From the NCBI GenBank assembly GCA_043808585.1, contig JAZDES010000190.1, positions 1 through 17,063 on the forward strand: 17,063 nucleotides of DNA, written 5' to 3'. The notes under the pieces are model-generated. The model saw only the letters and a program-made list of their open reading frames with translations. It had not been told where the DNA came from and did no database searches. The position numbers were made by a program, and so were the translations under genes. Position 1 is the first letter of the stretch; each line of letters opens with the position of its first letter. This stretch comes from CAYVMN01 sp043808585 (GTDB taxonomy: Bacteria > Desulfobacterota > DSM-4660 > Desulfatiglandales > Desulfatiglandaceae). Positions 6,337 through 14,275 of the stretch are shown one piece after another.

Positions 6337-7134
6337 TCAAAAGCCCCCGCCGGCACCTCCGCCGCCGCTCATACCTCCGCCAAATCCCCCAAACCCGCCT
6401 CCGAACCCACCAAAGCTCCCGCCAAACCCCCTGCTGCTGTATCTCGAGCCATGGCCCGATCCACCGCCGAGACCAAAGAGGAGAGGCAGGAAAAACAACC
6501 ATGATCCGCCACGTGACCTCGATATCAGCAAGAATACGATAAGGATAAATACGATCGGCAGGAAAGAGAGGCCGGATGGTTTCTTTTCGGGTTCCTCGCT
6601 CGACACCTCGCCTTTCAGCCTGACACCTTCACTCTTGGCAATCACCTGAGCCACGGCGAGGGTCCCCTTGAGCAATCCCTCGCCAAATTTGTTTTCCTTT
6701 AGATAGGGAAGCATATATCGATCGCGTATCTCCCCTGCAAGACCGTCAGGCAAAATGCCTTCGACCCCGTATCCGGTCTCAATCCTCATCTTTCTCTCTT
6801 TGATTGTTACAAATATCAGGACCCCTTTATCTTGGCCTTTCTTGCCTATCCCCCAGCTGCTGTAAAGGCGATTTGCATAATCGTTGTACTCCGCCCCTCC
6901 GATATCCGGCATGGTAACAACCACAACAGGAACCCCGGTCTTTTCCAGCAGCTCACCGGTTAGCGCGGTGAGCCTTTGCTTGTACGGCGGTGGAATCACA
7001 TTGGCAAAATCATTTACAAGACCCGTAGGTCTTGGAAAAGGCCGTTCCGCATTTGCCAGGGACCCTCCCGACCAGAGGAGAAAAAACAGGCCCAAAATCG
7101 GGGCCACATGTCTAGGGATCAAGATCCTCCACAT
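6337..7134 (-). CDS. TPM-domain (YgcG-like) exported membrane protein
   Basis: The protein (265 aa) starts with a signal peptide (hydrophobic 11-21, likely cleavage after SLANA at 29). A TPM domain follows at about 38-165: LVNDFANVI, TGVPVVVVTMP, IGKKGQDKGVLIFVTIKERKM and RIETGYGVEGILPD are characteristic. Next come an acidic/charged linker (about 175-186), one or two membrane segments (about 189-218) and a glycine-rich tail from about 219 to the end, dominated by GGFGG-type repeats. TPM proteins of this layout occur widely beside LemA. The domain has been tied to phosphatase or photosystem-repair roles in plants, but its role in bacteria is mostly unknown. The ribosome site is weak (AAGG). 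An in-frame TAG lies just upstream, so the start is well bounded. It appears to head the five-gene run. The Gly-rich tail is typical of the group, not a sign of corruption. Confidence 0.92.
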   Translation of the reverse strand: MWRILIPRHVAPILGLFFLLWSGGSLANAERPFPRPTGLVNDFANVIPPPYKQRLTALTGELLEKTGVPVVVVTMPDIGGAEYNDYANRLYSSWGIGKKGQDKGVLIFVTIKERKMRIETGYGVEGILPDGLAGEIRDRYMLPYLKENKFGEGLLKGTLAVAQVIAKSEGVRLKGEVSSEEPEKKPSGLSFLPIVFILIVFLLISRSRGGSWLFFLPLLFGLGGGSGHGSRYSSRGFGGSFGGFGGGFGGFGGGMSGGGGAGGGF

Positions 7135-7201
7135 AAACTGCCTTATCTCTCTCTAATCCTTTTTTCTGGACCTCAAACCTTTCCCTGTGGTACTTTTCCA
7201 T
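7112..7201 (-). CDS. Possible 29-residue small ORF upstream of the TPM gene
   Basis: An ATG at 7201 opens 29 codons ending at TAG 7112-7114, overlapping the TPM start by 23 bases in another frame. The peptide is strongly charged (MEKYHRERFEVQKKGLERDK and then an acidic end), with no low-complexity look. The ribosome site is poor. It could be a leader peptide coupling translation into the TPM gene, a microprotein, or chance. No family is recognised. Confidence 0.2.
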   Translation of the reverse strand: MEKYHRERFEVQKKGLERDKAVYVEDLDP

Positions 7202-7217
7202 CTTCGCACACCAAATA

Positions 7218-9308
7218 TTATCCGTCCTGACCGGTCGGCGCTATCCTGCATCCGATCCCTTTGAGGTTGGGGGTCCCAAACTCCTTTCCCAACTCTCCGA
7301 CAGAGGTGAGCATATTAAAATTGCTCCTCTCCCATTCATACTGGGACTCCGGGCTACCCTGGGGGAACCACCATCCGTAAGAGGCATTGATGACCCTGGG
7401 ATGAATACCCCTGGTCAGGCGAGCCGTCTGGGTAATCCGGCCCGACCGGGTCTCGATAATTACCTCCTCCCCCTCATTGATCCCATATTCCGCAGCCGTA
7501 TCCGGATGGATCTCAGCCACAGGCCCGGGGCTATGTCTCCGCAGGCCTTCAAGCCACCTGTAAGAAGAATGCAGATAGTGAGGGCTCTTTGCGCTCGTGA
7601 GTACCAGGGGGTAGTCAGGATCGTCTTCAACCGGTAGCCCATCGAACCGTGGCAAAGGCGAAACCGGATAAGAATCCGCTTTTTTTAGACACAGCTCCAC
7701 CTTTCCCGTTGAGGTCCTGAAACCGGAAGAAAGGTATTTCTGGAATCGATCCTCCCCTTTTAGATAACCCATCTGTGCAAACTGGGTGTAACTTAATCCA
7801 CTTGGCCCGAGTACCTCCCCCAGGAGGTCTTCATAATTTTCATGCCAGTATTGCTTCGGGGTGAGGGCCTTGCCCAGTTCATTTAAGATCTTCATGTCGG
7901 GCCAACATTCCCCTGGCGGGTCAACTAGCCTTGGCCTTGCCAGGACATAGCCGTGGCCGAGGCCGTAGTGACCGATGTCATTGAACTCAAAGTGTGTGGC
8001 GGCCGGTAGTACCATATCCGCCAAAGCGGCCGTTGGCGTCATGAATATATCTGAGACCACAAAGAAATCGAGCTTCATCAAGGCATCAAAAGTCTTTCGG
8101 CTATCGGCATAGGTGAGCAGTGGATTGGTACACTGAAAATAGGCGGCCTTAACCGGATAGGGGAACTCCTCCAGCACGGCCATTCTGAAAAAGGCCCCTG
8201 GAACGGTCATGAGGCCTGGGATGGTATTATGGTAGGCGTGAATCATCTCTTTTCTCTTGGCGGGGATGAGGTCTGCCCTGACAAACTTCCCCAGGCCCAG
8301 GATTGTGGGATCATTGGCCTGGATGTTGCCGCCTGGAACGTCAAGGTTGCCGCATATGGCCATGAGGCACACAAGGGCCCTTGCCGTATCAAATGCGTGG
8401 GTATTCTGTTCTATAGGATTTCCCCACTGTATGGCAGCTGGACCGGATAGGGCATATGACCGTGCCGCCTCCACAATAAGCCCTGGCTCAACCCAAGTCA
8501 CGCTGGACATCTTCTCTGGGGTATACCCCCTCACTGCACCGGCCAACTCCTCAAAACCGTAGGTCCAATCTTCAACAAAATCCTTCTTATATAGCCCTTC
8601 CCCAATTATGACATTCAAAAATGCCAGGGCCAGGGCATTATCTGCCCCCGGCCTTATCTGAAGCCAGAGTCTCGCCTTTCTTGCCAGTTCCGTCCTCCTT
8701 GGGTCTATCACGATCAGGTCCGTGCCCCTCCTTACCTGCTCCAGGAGCAGACTGCAGATCTCCCCCTCTTCATTCGTGCTGGTGAGATTGCTGCCCCACA
8801 TGATCGCAAGCCTGCTCTGATGATGGAAATCGGCCACAGGATAAAACCCGCAGGTGTGAACCCCGCTCACCTCCCTGGGAGCATGGCATACGTCCTGCAA
8901 GCCCACCACATTGGGAGAACCAAAGACATTGGCCAGCCGGATCAGGACAAAGTGCTCCATACCCTTGGGCATCCCCTGGCAAAAGGCGACTCCCTTAGCA
9001 CCGTACTTCTCCCTGGCCCTCTCCAGATTCTCACCTATTGCCTGAATGGCCTCTCCCCAAGACGCCCTCTCCCATTGGCCTTCGCCACGCCCCCCTTTTC
9101 TCCTCAGGGGATACCTTAGCCGTCTCGGGTGGCTGAGCCGTTCAGGGGATGCAAGCCCTTTGGGGCATACATAGCCCCTGTTGAGAAAACCGGCCGGATC
9201 ACCCTTGATTCTGATGATCTTGTTATCCCTCACCTCTACCAGTATAGAGCAACCCCCGTGGTCCATCCTTGCACAGTGTGTCCTTATCCAACGAATCTTA
9301 TCTTTCAT
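7218..9308 (-). CDS. Molybdopterin (Mo/W-bisMGD) oxidoreductase, substrate unknown
   Basis: The 696-residue protein belongs to the DMSO-reductase superfamily. Near the N-terminus the 4Fe-4S motif has Cys12, Cys20 and Cys48 (CPKG), but Asp16 where the second Cys belongs. Cys141 in QDVCHAPRE is the likely Mo/W ligand, with the following His seen in formate-dehydrogenase-type enzymes. Further superfamily motifs are VIDPRRTELA, YPVKAAYFQCTNPL, DIFMTPTAALADMVLPA and a C-terminal cofactor-binding domain from about residue 570. The middle resembles, from memory, the acetylene hydratase of Pelobacter, but the ligand region differs. No Tat signal is present, so it should be cytoplasmic. The frame runs open to 9458. 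I chose ATG 9308 because it sits ten residues before the first Cys and follows GGGTGAGG. There is no electron-transfer subunit beside it. The superfamily is certain; a formate dehydrogenase role is possible but unproven. Confidence 0.93.
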   Translation of the reverse strand: MKDKIRWIRTHCARMDHGGCSILVEVRDNKIIRIKGDPAGFLNRGYVCPKGLASPERLSHPRRLRYPLRRKGGRGEGQWERASWGEAIQAIGENLERAREKYGAKGVAFCQGMPKGMEHFVLIRLANVFGSPNVVGLQDVCHAPREVSGVHTCGFYPVADFHHQSRLAIMWGSNLTSTNEEGEICSLLLEQVRRGTDLIVIDPRRTELARKARLWLQIRPGADNALALAFLNVIIGEGLYKKDFVEDWTYGFEELAGAVRGYTPEKMSSVTWVEPGLIVEAARSYALSGPAAIQWGNPIEQNTHAFDTARALVCLMAICGNLDVPGGNIQANDPTILGLGKFVRADLIPAKRKEMIHAYHNTIPGLMTVPGAFFRMAVLEEFPYPVKAAYFQCTNPLLTYADSRKTFDALMKLDFFVVSDIFMTPTAALADMVLPAATHFEFNDIGHYGLGHGYVLARPRLVDPPGECWPDMKILNELGKALTPKQYWHENYEDLLGEVLGPSGLSYTQFAQMGYLKGEDRFQKYLSSGFRTSTGKVELCLKKADSYPVSPLPRFDGLPVEDDPDYPLVLTSAKSPHYLHSSYRWLEGLRRHSPGPVAEIHPDTAAEYGINEGEEVIIETRSGRITQTARLTRGIHPRVINASYGWWFPQGSPESQYEWERSNFNMLTSVGELGKEFGTPNLKGIGCRIAPTGQDG

Positions 9309-9466
9309 CTGAGGCCTCACCCCTCTGTTTTTCAATCGACAATCCCTGGCCCAGATCTGGCATTCCAGCCTCCACCCCCTGTCATGCGGAGATATATGGG
9401 CCGACCAGACAGAGTCATTTCGGCTCACGGTCGCGCCAGGGCGAGCCTCAATAGTCAATCTTCAAT

Positions 9467-9496
9467 CCTATAGATACTACCTAACCTAGATTTCAA
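9467..9496 (-). promoter_or_regulatory. Weak candidate promoter for the molybdopterin oxidoreductase
   Basis: On the minus strand TTGAAA (9491-9496) is followed after 18 bases by TATAGG (9467-9472), 5-of-6 and 4-of-6 consensus matches. It lies between the acs terminator and the gene, where a promoter is needed because the terminator should stop readthrough. The leader would be about 150 bases. In 9309-9531 I see nothing else that I can support. Consensus-only evidence. Confidence 0.25.
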
Positions 9497-9531
9497 ATGC
9501 AACCTCCACGCCCGGCTAGCGGCGGCGCAAG

Positions 9532-9575
9532 AAAAAAAAGGCCTCCCCACCTAACACAGGTTATGCGGGGAGGCC
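9532..9575 (-). terminator. Strong intrinsic terminator of the acs operon
   Basis: On the minus strand GGCCTCCCC (9575-9567) pairs perfectly with GGGGAGGCC (9548-9540), a 9-bp stem that is nearly all G-C, followed directly by eight T residues (9539-9532). The 18-base loop can itself form a four-pair hairpin (ACCT / AGGT). It begins about 40 bases after the acsE stop. It sharply separates the acs operon from the oxidoreductase gene downstream. Confidence 0.95.
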
Positions 9576-9615
9576 AACGAATCCTAATAATAAATCAGGT
9601 CAACGCTAGGCCATA

Positions 9616-10500
9616 CTATAGCTCAAGCCAGGAATCTGAATAGAGGGAATGGCCCAGTATGACCCTCGCCGTCTTCACATAGTCTTGCATCTCCTTGGAC
9701 AAGGAGCCCATATCAACGGCCTCACCATCCATTACCTTGTGGATCATCCCCACAATATCAGGCCTCTCTCCCCTAGCAATTGCGATCAGGGTGTCATCGT
9801 AGGCATCGGCAATACAGGAATACATCCCCTTCCTTTCCAGCATTACCATGTAGGTCTGATTCAGTATGGGTCTTAGGTGATCCGGTGGACCATTTGAGAT
9901 ATTTGACAGACCGCATGTGGATTTGACACCGGGAAACATATCCTGGAGCATCTCCTGAAAGGCCAGGAGGCTCATTAGCTGCGGCTGCTGGATATTGACC
10001 GGGGTCACAATCCCGTCCACAAATATATCTTCATTGGGGACCCCAGCCTCATTGGCCGCATATATGAGCTCAGCGGCCAGTGCCCCCCTCTCGTTCTCAT
10101 CCCTCGGTAGTCCTTCCGGGCCCCACATGAGGGCAATCATGTTGGCCTTGTATTTGACCGCCAGCGGTATCATTTTCTCATAGCGTTCCAGCCTGCACAT
10201 GATCGAATTGATGATGGCCTTCCCCTTGTGGGCGGCAAGGCCTGCCTCCATGGCCTCGATGTTAGAGGTATCCAGGCAGAGGGGCAGGGTATCCCCGATG
10301 GCCTCCTGGACCGTCTTCACAACAAATTCCATCAATTCAGCCCCCCCTTTTCTGGCCGGGCCCAAGTTGATATCGATCCAGTCCATCCCCCTTTCCTTCT
10401 GCTGTTTGGCCTCCTCGGCAATTGGACTCGGGTCCTTCTCCTTGAAGGCCTTTCCTATAACCCTGTTGATCACATTCAAATTCTCACCGATCAATAACAT
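9616..10500 (-). CDS. acsE: Methyltetrahydrofolate:corrinoid Fe-S protein methyltransferase
   Basis: AcsE transfers the methyl group of 5-methyl-tetrahydrofolate to Co(I) of the corrinoid iron-sulfur protein, linking the methyl branch of the Wood-Ljungdahl pathway to acetyl-CoA synthase. The 294-residue protein is a pterin-binding TIM barrel. The family's pterin and metal-free active-site residues appear at Asp77 and Asn80 (CLDTSN), Asn98 (INS), Asp162 (VDGIVTPVN) and Asn200 (LSNIS), nearly at the numbers remembered for Moorella (75, 96, 160, 199). Family markers IGENLN at 4-9 and DINLGPA at 43-49 are also present. It is about 30 residues longer than the Moorella enzyme, mainly in a C-terminal insertion around residues 241-272. 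AGGGAG precedes the ATG. It follows acsC after 97 bases and is the last gene before the strong terminator. Confidence 0.96.
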   Translation of the reverse strand: MLLIGENLNVINRVIGKAFKEKDPSPIAEEAKQQKERGMDWIDINLGPARKGGAELMEFVVKTVQEAIGDTLPLCLDTSNIEAMEAGLAAHKGKAIINSIMCRLERYEKMIPLAVKYKANMIALMWGPEGLPRDENERGALAAELIYAANEAGVPNEDIFVDGIVTPVNIQQPQLMSLLAFQEMLQDMFPGVKSTCGLSNISNGPPDHLRPILNQTYMVMLERKGMYSCIADAYDDTLIAIARGERPDIVGMIHKVMDGEAVDMGSLSKEMQDYVKTARVILGHSLYSDSWLEL

Positions 10501-10597
10501 GGATAGACTCCCTTATTTTTATGTTGATCGTTTACACCAGCTTCACCGCCAACATGGGGTTTGCCGCATTGAACTATCGTAGCCAGATAGACCCGCG

Positions 10598-11944
10598 CTA
10601 TTTGACTAGCTCCTTCAGGAACTTGGGTATCAAGGAGGCGTCCCTGGGCCCGATTATAACCTCCCAGTCCGGCAGATCCTCCTCCATCTCCCCGCTTATG
10701 GAGGCTGCATAACCCGGAATTATGATTCTCTTGTGGGCAACCTTTTCGGAGATGCCACACTTCTTCACAAAGGCGGCCACCGCATCCCCTGCGAACTTAC
10801 CTGCAGCCCAAGCGGTCATGACCGAGAGGCCTTCTGTGTCCATAATCAGGAGCCAACTGGGCACCCTGCTACCCTCGATTTCTCCGCTCACAATGAAGTA
10901 GGTCAAAGAAAAATTCGTTGTAATAAGTATCGGCGAATTCTCATCCGGGCTGCCGAACTCGTATATGCCCTGCTTTACAGTCATGGGTCGCTGTGGATCG
11001 GTGAATATGTTAAGCCTCTCAAGCAGCAAAGGGAAAAGGCTCTCCCCTTTGAAGTCTGAGAGGACTACAATCCCTGCATACTTGGCGATAAGCATCGCGG
11101 CAATAACCGTCTCCATATCCAGGTTGGCCGCCATCTCACAGGGAAAGGCAATGGTCGGAAAACCCAGAGAGCGATTACCCGCCTTTAGGGGCGCCCGCCG
11201 GATCACCACCTGGTCCTCAAAGACCTGTTTCATTTCCCGGGAGCCCGAGTCCAGCACCAGATCCTTGAGCCCCATCCCTGTTAGTTTATCACTCAGGGGG
11301 ATCAGGTCCCCCACACTTTGCGCCCTTACTGCCAAGGGTAGGCCCTTCTCTTTGGCGATGTTTCCCATCTCCTCAAGGTTGTCGGCGGTGGCTGCGTAAA
11401 GAAGGGGCCTTTTGAAGGCGGTGGCATCCGCAGCCTCCCTGATCGCCTCGACCTTCTCGCTCATAAGAATCAGGCCAAATTCGCTCTCCCTGGCAATCTT
11501 TTGTGCGACGGCGGCGAATGCGGATGGGTCCCCATTTGCATCTTTGATGGCAATCAGCTCGGGCCTGAGGTTCAAGCCCACCCTTTCATACTGGAGGGCG
11601 TTCCACTCCCTCAGTTTCCTGTCCAACGCCTCACTATCCACGTCCGAGGCGATCATGGCGGCCAGTCCCGTGGGGTTATAAAAGGTCTTCTCATGCCTGA
11701 ACATAACCGTTTCCCCCCCCGTCTTGAAGGCCCTGACCCCGGCACCGATTGTAACCGGCCGAATCGGCGGGGCAGAGGCCTCTGCCAGTTGTTCCCTCGC
11801 CTCATCAGAGACATAGGGGCACGAATCCAATTCCGCCTTTCCAGCGGCCAGATTCATGGCAAACGCCAGGCAGGTGGGGACACCGCACTCACCGCAGTTC
11901 GTCTTAGGCAATAACTTAAAAATCTGAATTCCAGTTAGTCCCAT
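10598..11944 (-). CDS. acsC: Corrinoid iron-sulfur protein, large (gamma) subunit
   Basis: AcsC carries the cobamide that shuttles the methyl group between AcsE and acetyl-CoA synthase, in complex with AcsD. The 448-residue protein begins with the small 4Fe-4S domain: Cys17, Cys20, Cys25 and Cys42, the same spacing and numbers as I recall for Moorella. A TIM-barrel middle follows, then a C-terminal Rossmann-like corrinoid-binding domain (about 320-445) ending with GYAASISGEMEEDLPDWEV and GPRDAS. Length is normal for the family. CAGGAG lies six bases before the ATG. It sits 62 bases after acsB and 97 before acsE in the same transcript. No frameshift or missing ligand is seen. Confidence 0.97.
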   Translation of the reverse strand: MGLTGIQIFKLLPKTNCGECGVPTCLAFAMNLAAGKAELDSCPYVSDEAREQLAEASAPPIRPVTIGAGVRAFKTGGETVMFRHEKTFYNPTGLAAMIASDVDSEALDRKLREWNALQYERVGLNLRPELIAIKDANGDPSAFAAVAQKIARESEFGLILMSEKVEAIREAADATAFKRPLLYAATADNLEEMGNIAKEKGLPLAVRAQSVGDLIPLSDKLTGMGLKDLVLDSGSREMKQVFEDQVVIRRAPLKAGNRSLGFPTIAFPCEMAANLDMETVIAAMLIAKYAGIVVLSDFKGESLFPLLLERLNIFTDPQRPMTVKQGIYEFGSPDENSPILITTNFSLTYFIVSGEIEGSRVPSWLLIMDTEGLSVMTAWAAGKFAGDAVAAFVKKCGISEKVAHKRIIIPGYAASISGEMEEDLPDWEVIIGPRDASLIPKFLKELVK

Positions 11945-12006
11945 GATATACTCCTGATTAGAAATTTTGTAATTCTATAACTTATTGAACTGCACGCCTT
12001 TAAATA

Positions 12007-14223
12007 CTACCCCACAATAGGATCCATCTTCAGGGCAGGATGATCCTTTTCCTGAAGGAATGGAATGATCTCTTCTTCGGTTATCCCGACGGTCTCATCG
12101 GCAATCCGGTCGATCAAATCCGGTACACCCATTTCTTCTCCCCGTCTGATGATGCGGTCCTTTATTTCTTCCTTTAGGGACTTTGGCATCCACACCATCC
12201 GAAGAAGACCGCCATCACCGACAATAAACTTGCGTTGAGTGATGTTGTACTTGGAGTGGCCCACAAAACCGGGGGAAGATTGCCCTCCTCCCATCACGCC
12301 AGCAAGCGTGGTGAACTTCATACCTGAGGGAGTTTCTCCGGTATAGTCGCGGTGGACTGTCATAATCCCGTTACAGGACGGCAGCACCGCCGCAATACAC
12401 TCGCAGCAACCGCAGGTGGTCATGGGATCTATTACCAGGCTGTAGAAGTTATAGTGGTCTACTGTCTGCCGGGAGGCCTTATAGACAAAGTCGTTGACCC
12501 CTTTCCACTGCCCCAGCTTAGGATCCAGGCACTCGCCCTTTTCCACAGGTTGGTTGGGGCCGGTCGGGTTAATTTCGAAGGAGGCCTTACAGTCCATCCA
12601 GTTGTAGGCCCCGCAAAGCCCTGTTCTCTCCGGGCTGACCATGCATACGTGACTCGGGGCAAAGGACTGGCACAGGGTGCAGGAATAATATGTCTCAACG
12701 CTCTCATCGGTCATCTTTTCCACACGGTCATCCCTGGACCGGTATTCGCCCCTAGCCCTTTTTGTCAGCTTGTCCACATCCTCCTTTTTTGTATAAAGGG
12801 TGACCTGTACCTTATCCAGGATGGAACCGAAATCCTGATGAAACTTGGCATGGAGAATCACCCCTATATCCTTTAAGGAAAAGCCCTTCTGGACAGCAGG
12901 CTCGCCCAGCCGGATCCAGGCAATGTCCCTCTGTCCGATGTGCATGATACCCTGGGCATAGTTTATGAGGTGATGGATCTGCCTCTCAAGGATCGGCTCA
13001 AAGTCGGGCTGCATCTCCCTGCCGGCCACCTGTACGTAGATACCCAAAGGTATACGATCCCCCTTTTTCAGATCCTTTACGTCAGGACCGATCAACACCA
13101 CTTTGCCGTCCTCAATCTCGTTCATCTCGGCCATCTTGCAGAGCTCTGTGCACTGCGTCTTGCCGCCCCCCATCTCAAGGTAGAGATCATCCTTGCGAAT
13201 GCGCTCACCCTCAAAGGCAGGACCATATGCCAAGGGGATATCGATCTCGGTGATCGTCACCTTCAGGCCTCGAATCTCGATAGATTTGGAGGGCATTTCA
13301 TCGTGTGAAACATTGGCCACCACGTGTTCGTAGGTGCAGACCCCGGTGGGCAGAATCTCCGGGATATCCGTATCGGCAATGGTGGGAAATCCCCAGTTAA
13401 CGCACCCTGCGGCGTTGGCCGCCCACTCCGCGTTTACATCGCCCAAGGCGTTTACAAAGGCGAAGACCCTGTCTTTTTGGTACTTAAGCATCTTCTTATA
13501 ATCACCGGGCTCAATCCCACCAAAGGCCATACCTGCACGATTTGCAAAACCTAAGGCAAAGACGGCAGCCGAGATGTCCGGGCCAAAGGGCACAAGACGC
13601 GTGTTCCACCCGATCTGGACATCTTCCTCGATGAGCTGCTCTGCAAATGTCGTCCCGTTCTGATTAGCAGCCATGAAGACATAGATGGTTTTCAGCTGAT
13701 ATTCTTCAGCCATCTTCCTGGCTGTGGCCGAATCCGGCGCAGACCCCACAATGGCAGCGAAGCCAGGGGCGGTACCATCGACAAACTCGACCCCTCGCTT
13801 TCTCATGATGGCATCATCTGCGGCCCCGAGCCAGATCTTTCCATTTTCAATGTCAGGATCTTCCACCTCGGGCTGGTAAAAATCGGGGTCTTCCACATAA
13901 CGAATTGCCTCCACAATCTCTTCAGCGAAAAGGGTGGCCATACCTGCGTCCAAAAGCGGCCCGAGATAGGGTAGATAAGAATCATTTTTTACGTGCGGGG
14001 GCAAGAGCTTCCGGGCAAATTCAATGGGTTTCTTAGCAGAATCCAGATCCGTCACTTTCATCCCCGTCAGTGAGTATATGATTGGCAGATAGTAGGCGGT
14101 ATTGGGAAACTCCAGCTTCTGACTACCGCCGTAGGTCTCCAAGGCCTTCTTATACTTTCCCTCCGCCTTGGAGACGATGTTATATGCACCTTGAATGGCT
14201 GCAAACGCGACTAACTTTGACAT
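12007..14223 (-). CDS. acsB: Acetyl-CoA synthase, catalytic (beta) subunit
   Basis: AcsB joins CO, the methyl group from AcsC/AcsD and CoA at the Ni-Ni-[4Fe-4S] A-cluster. The 738-residue protein has the bacterial three-domain length, including the N-terminal domain that binds CO dehydrogenase and is missing in archaeal CdhC. A-cluster cysteines are at 515, 518, 527 and 537, and the distal-Ni Cys-Gly-Cys is at 604-606. All are offset by nine from the Moorella numbering I remember (506, 509, 518, 528, 595, 597). Phe521 matches the residue gating CO access. After the CGC motif comes Cys607, where Moorella has Phe (CGCFEC). GGGAGGA lies upstream of the ATG. It follows the CO dehydrogenase gene after 52 bases, as expected for a bifunctional complex whose subunits are joined by a CO tunnel. 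Confidence 0.98.
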   Translation of the reverse strand: MSKLVAFAAIQGAYNIVSKAEGKYKKALETYGGSQKLEFPNTAYYLPIIYSLTGMKVTDLDSAKKPIEFARKLLPPHVKNDSYLPYLGPLLDAGMATLFAEEIVEAIRYVEDPDFYQPEVEDPDIENGKIWLGAADDAIMRKRGVEFVDGTAPGFAAIVGSAPDSATARKMAEEYQLKTIYVFMAANQNGTTFAEQLIEEDVQIGWNTRLVPFGPDISAAVFALGFANRAGMAFGGIEPGDYKKMLKYQKDRVFAFVNALGDVNAEWAANAAGCVNWGFPTIADTDIPEILPTGVCTYEHVVANVSHDEMPSKSIEIRGLKVTITEIDIPLAYGPAFEGERIRKDDLYLEMGGGKTQCTELCKMAEMNEIEDGKVVLIGPDVKDLKKGDRIPLGIYVQVAGREMQPDFEPILERQIHHLINYAQGIMHIGQRDIAWIRLGEPAVQKGFSLKDIGVILHAKFHQDFGSILDKVQVTLYTKKEDVDKLTKRARGEYRSRDDRVEKMTDESVETYYSCTLCQSFAPSHVCMVSPERTGLCGAYNWMDCKASFEINPTGPNQPVEKGECLDPKLGQWKGVNDFVYKASRQTVDHYNFYSLVIDPMTTCGCCECIAAVLPSCNGIMTVHRDYTGETPSGMKFTTLAGVMGGGQSSPGFVGHSKYNITQRKFIVGDGGLLRMVWMPKSLKEEIKDRIIRRGEEMGVPDLIDRIADETVGITEEEIIPFLQEKDHPALKMDPIVG

Positions 14224-14275
14224 ATCCTATTTTCCTCCCTTCTTAAGAGGTATGTTCTATTAACCTGAGGCCTAC

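Noticed and set aside
7218..9308. Calling the molybdopterin enzyme acetylene hydratase or formate dehydrogenase
   Set aside because: The similarities are split: the middle region is hydratase-like, the metal site is formate-dehydrogenase-like and the Fe-S motif matches neither. A specific name would be a guess.
9309..9458. 50-residue N-terminal extension of the molybdopterin oxidoreductase
   Set aside because: The stretch has no Tat or other signal character and no family match, and ATG 9308 has a ribosome site and the usual distance to the first cluster cysteine. It is more likely an open upstream leader.
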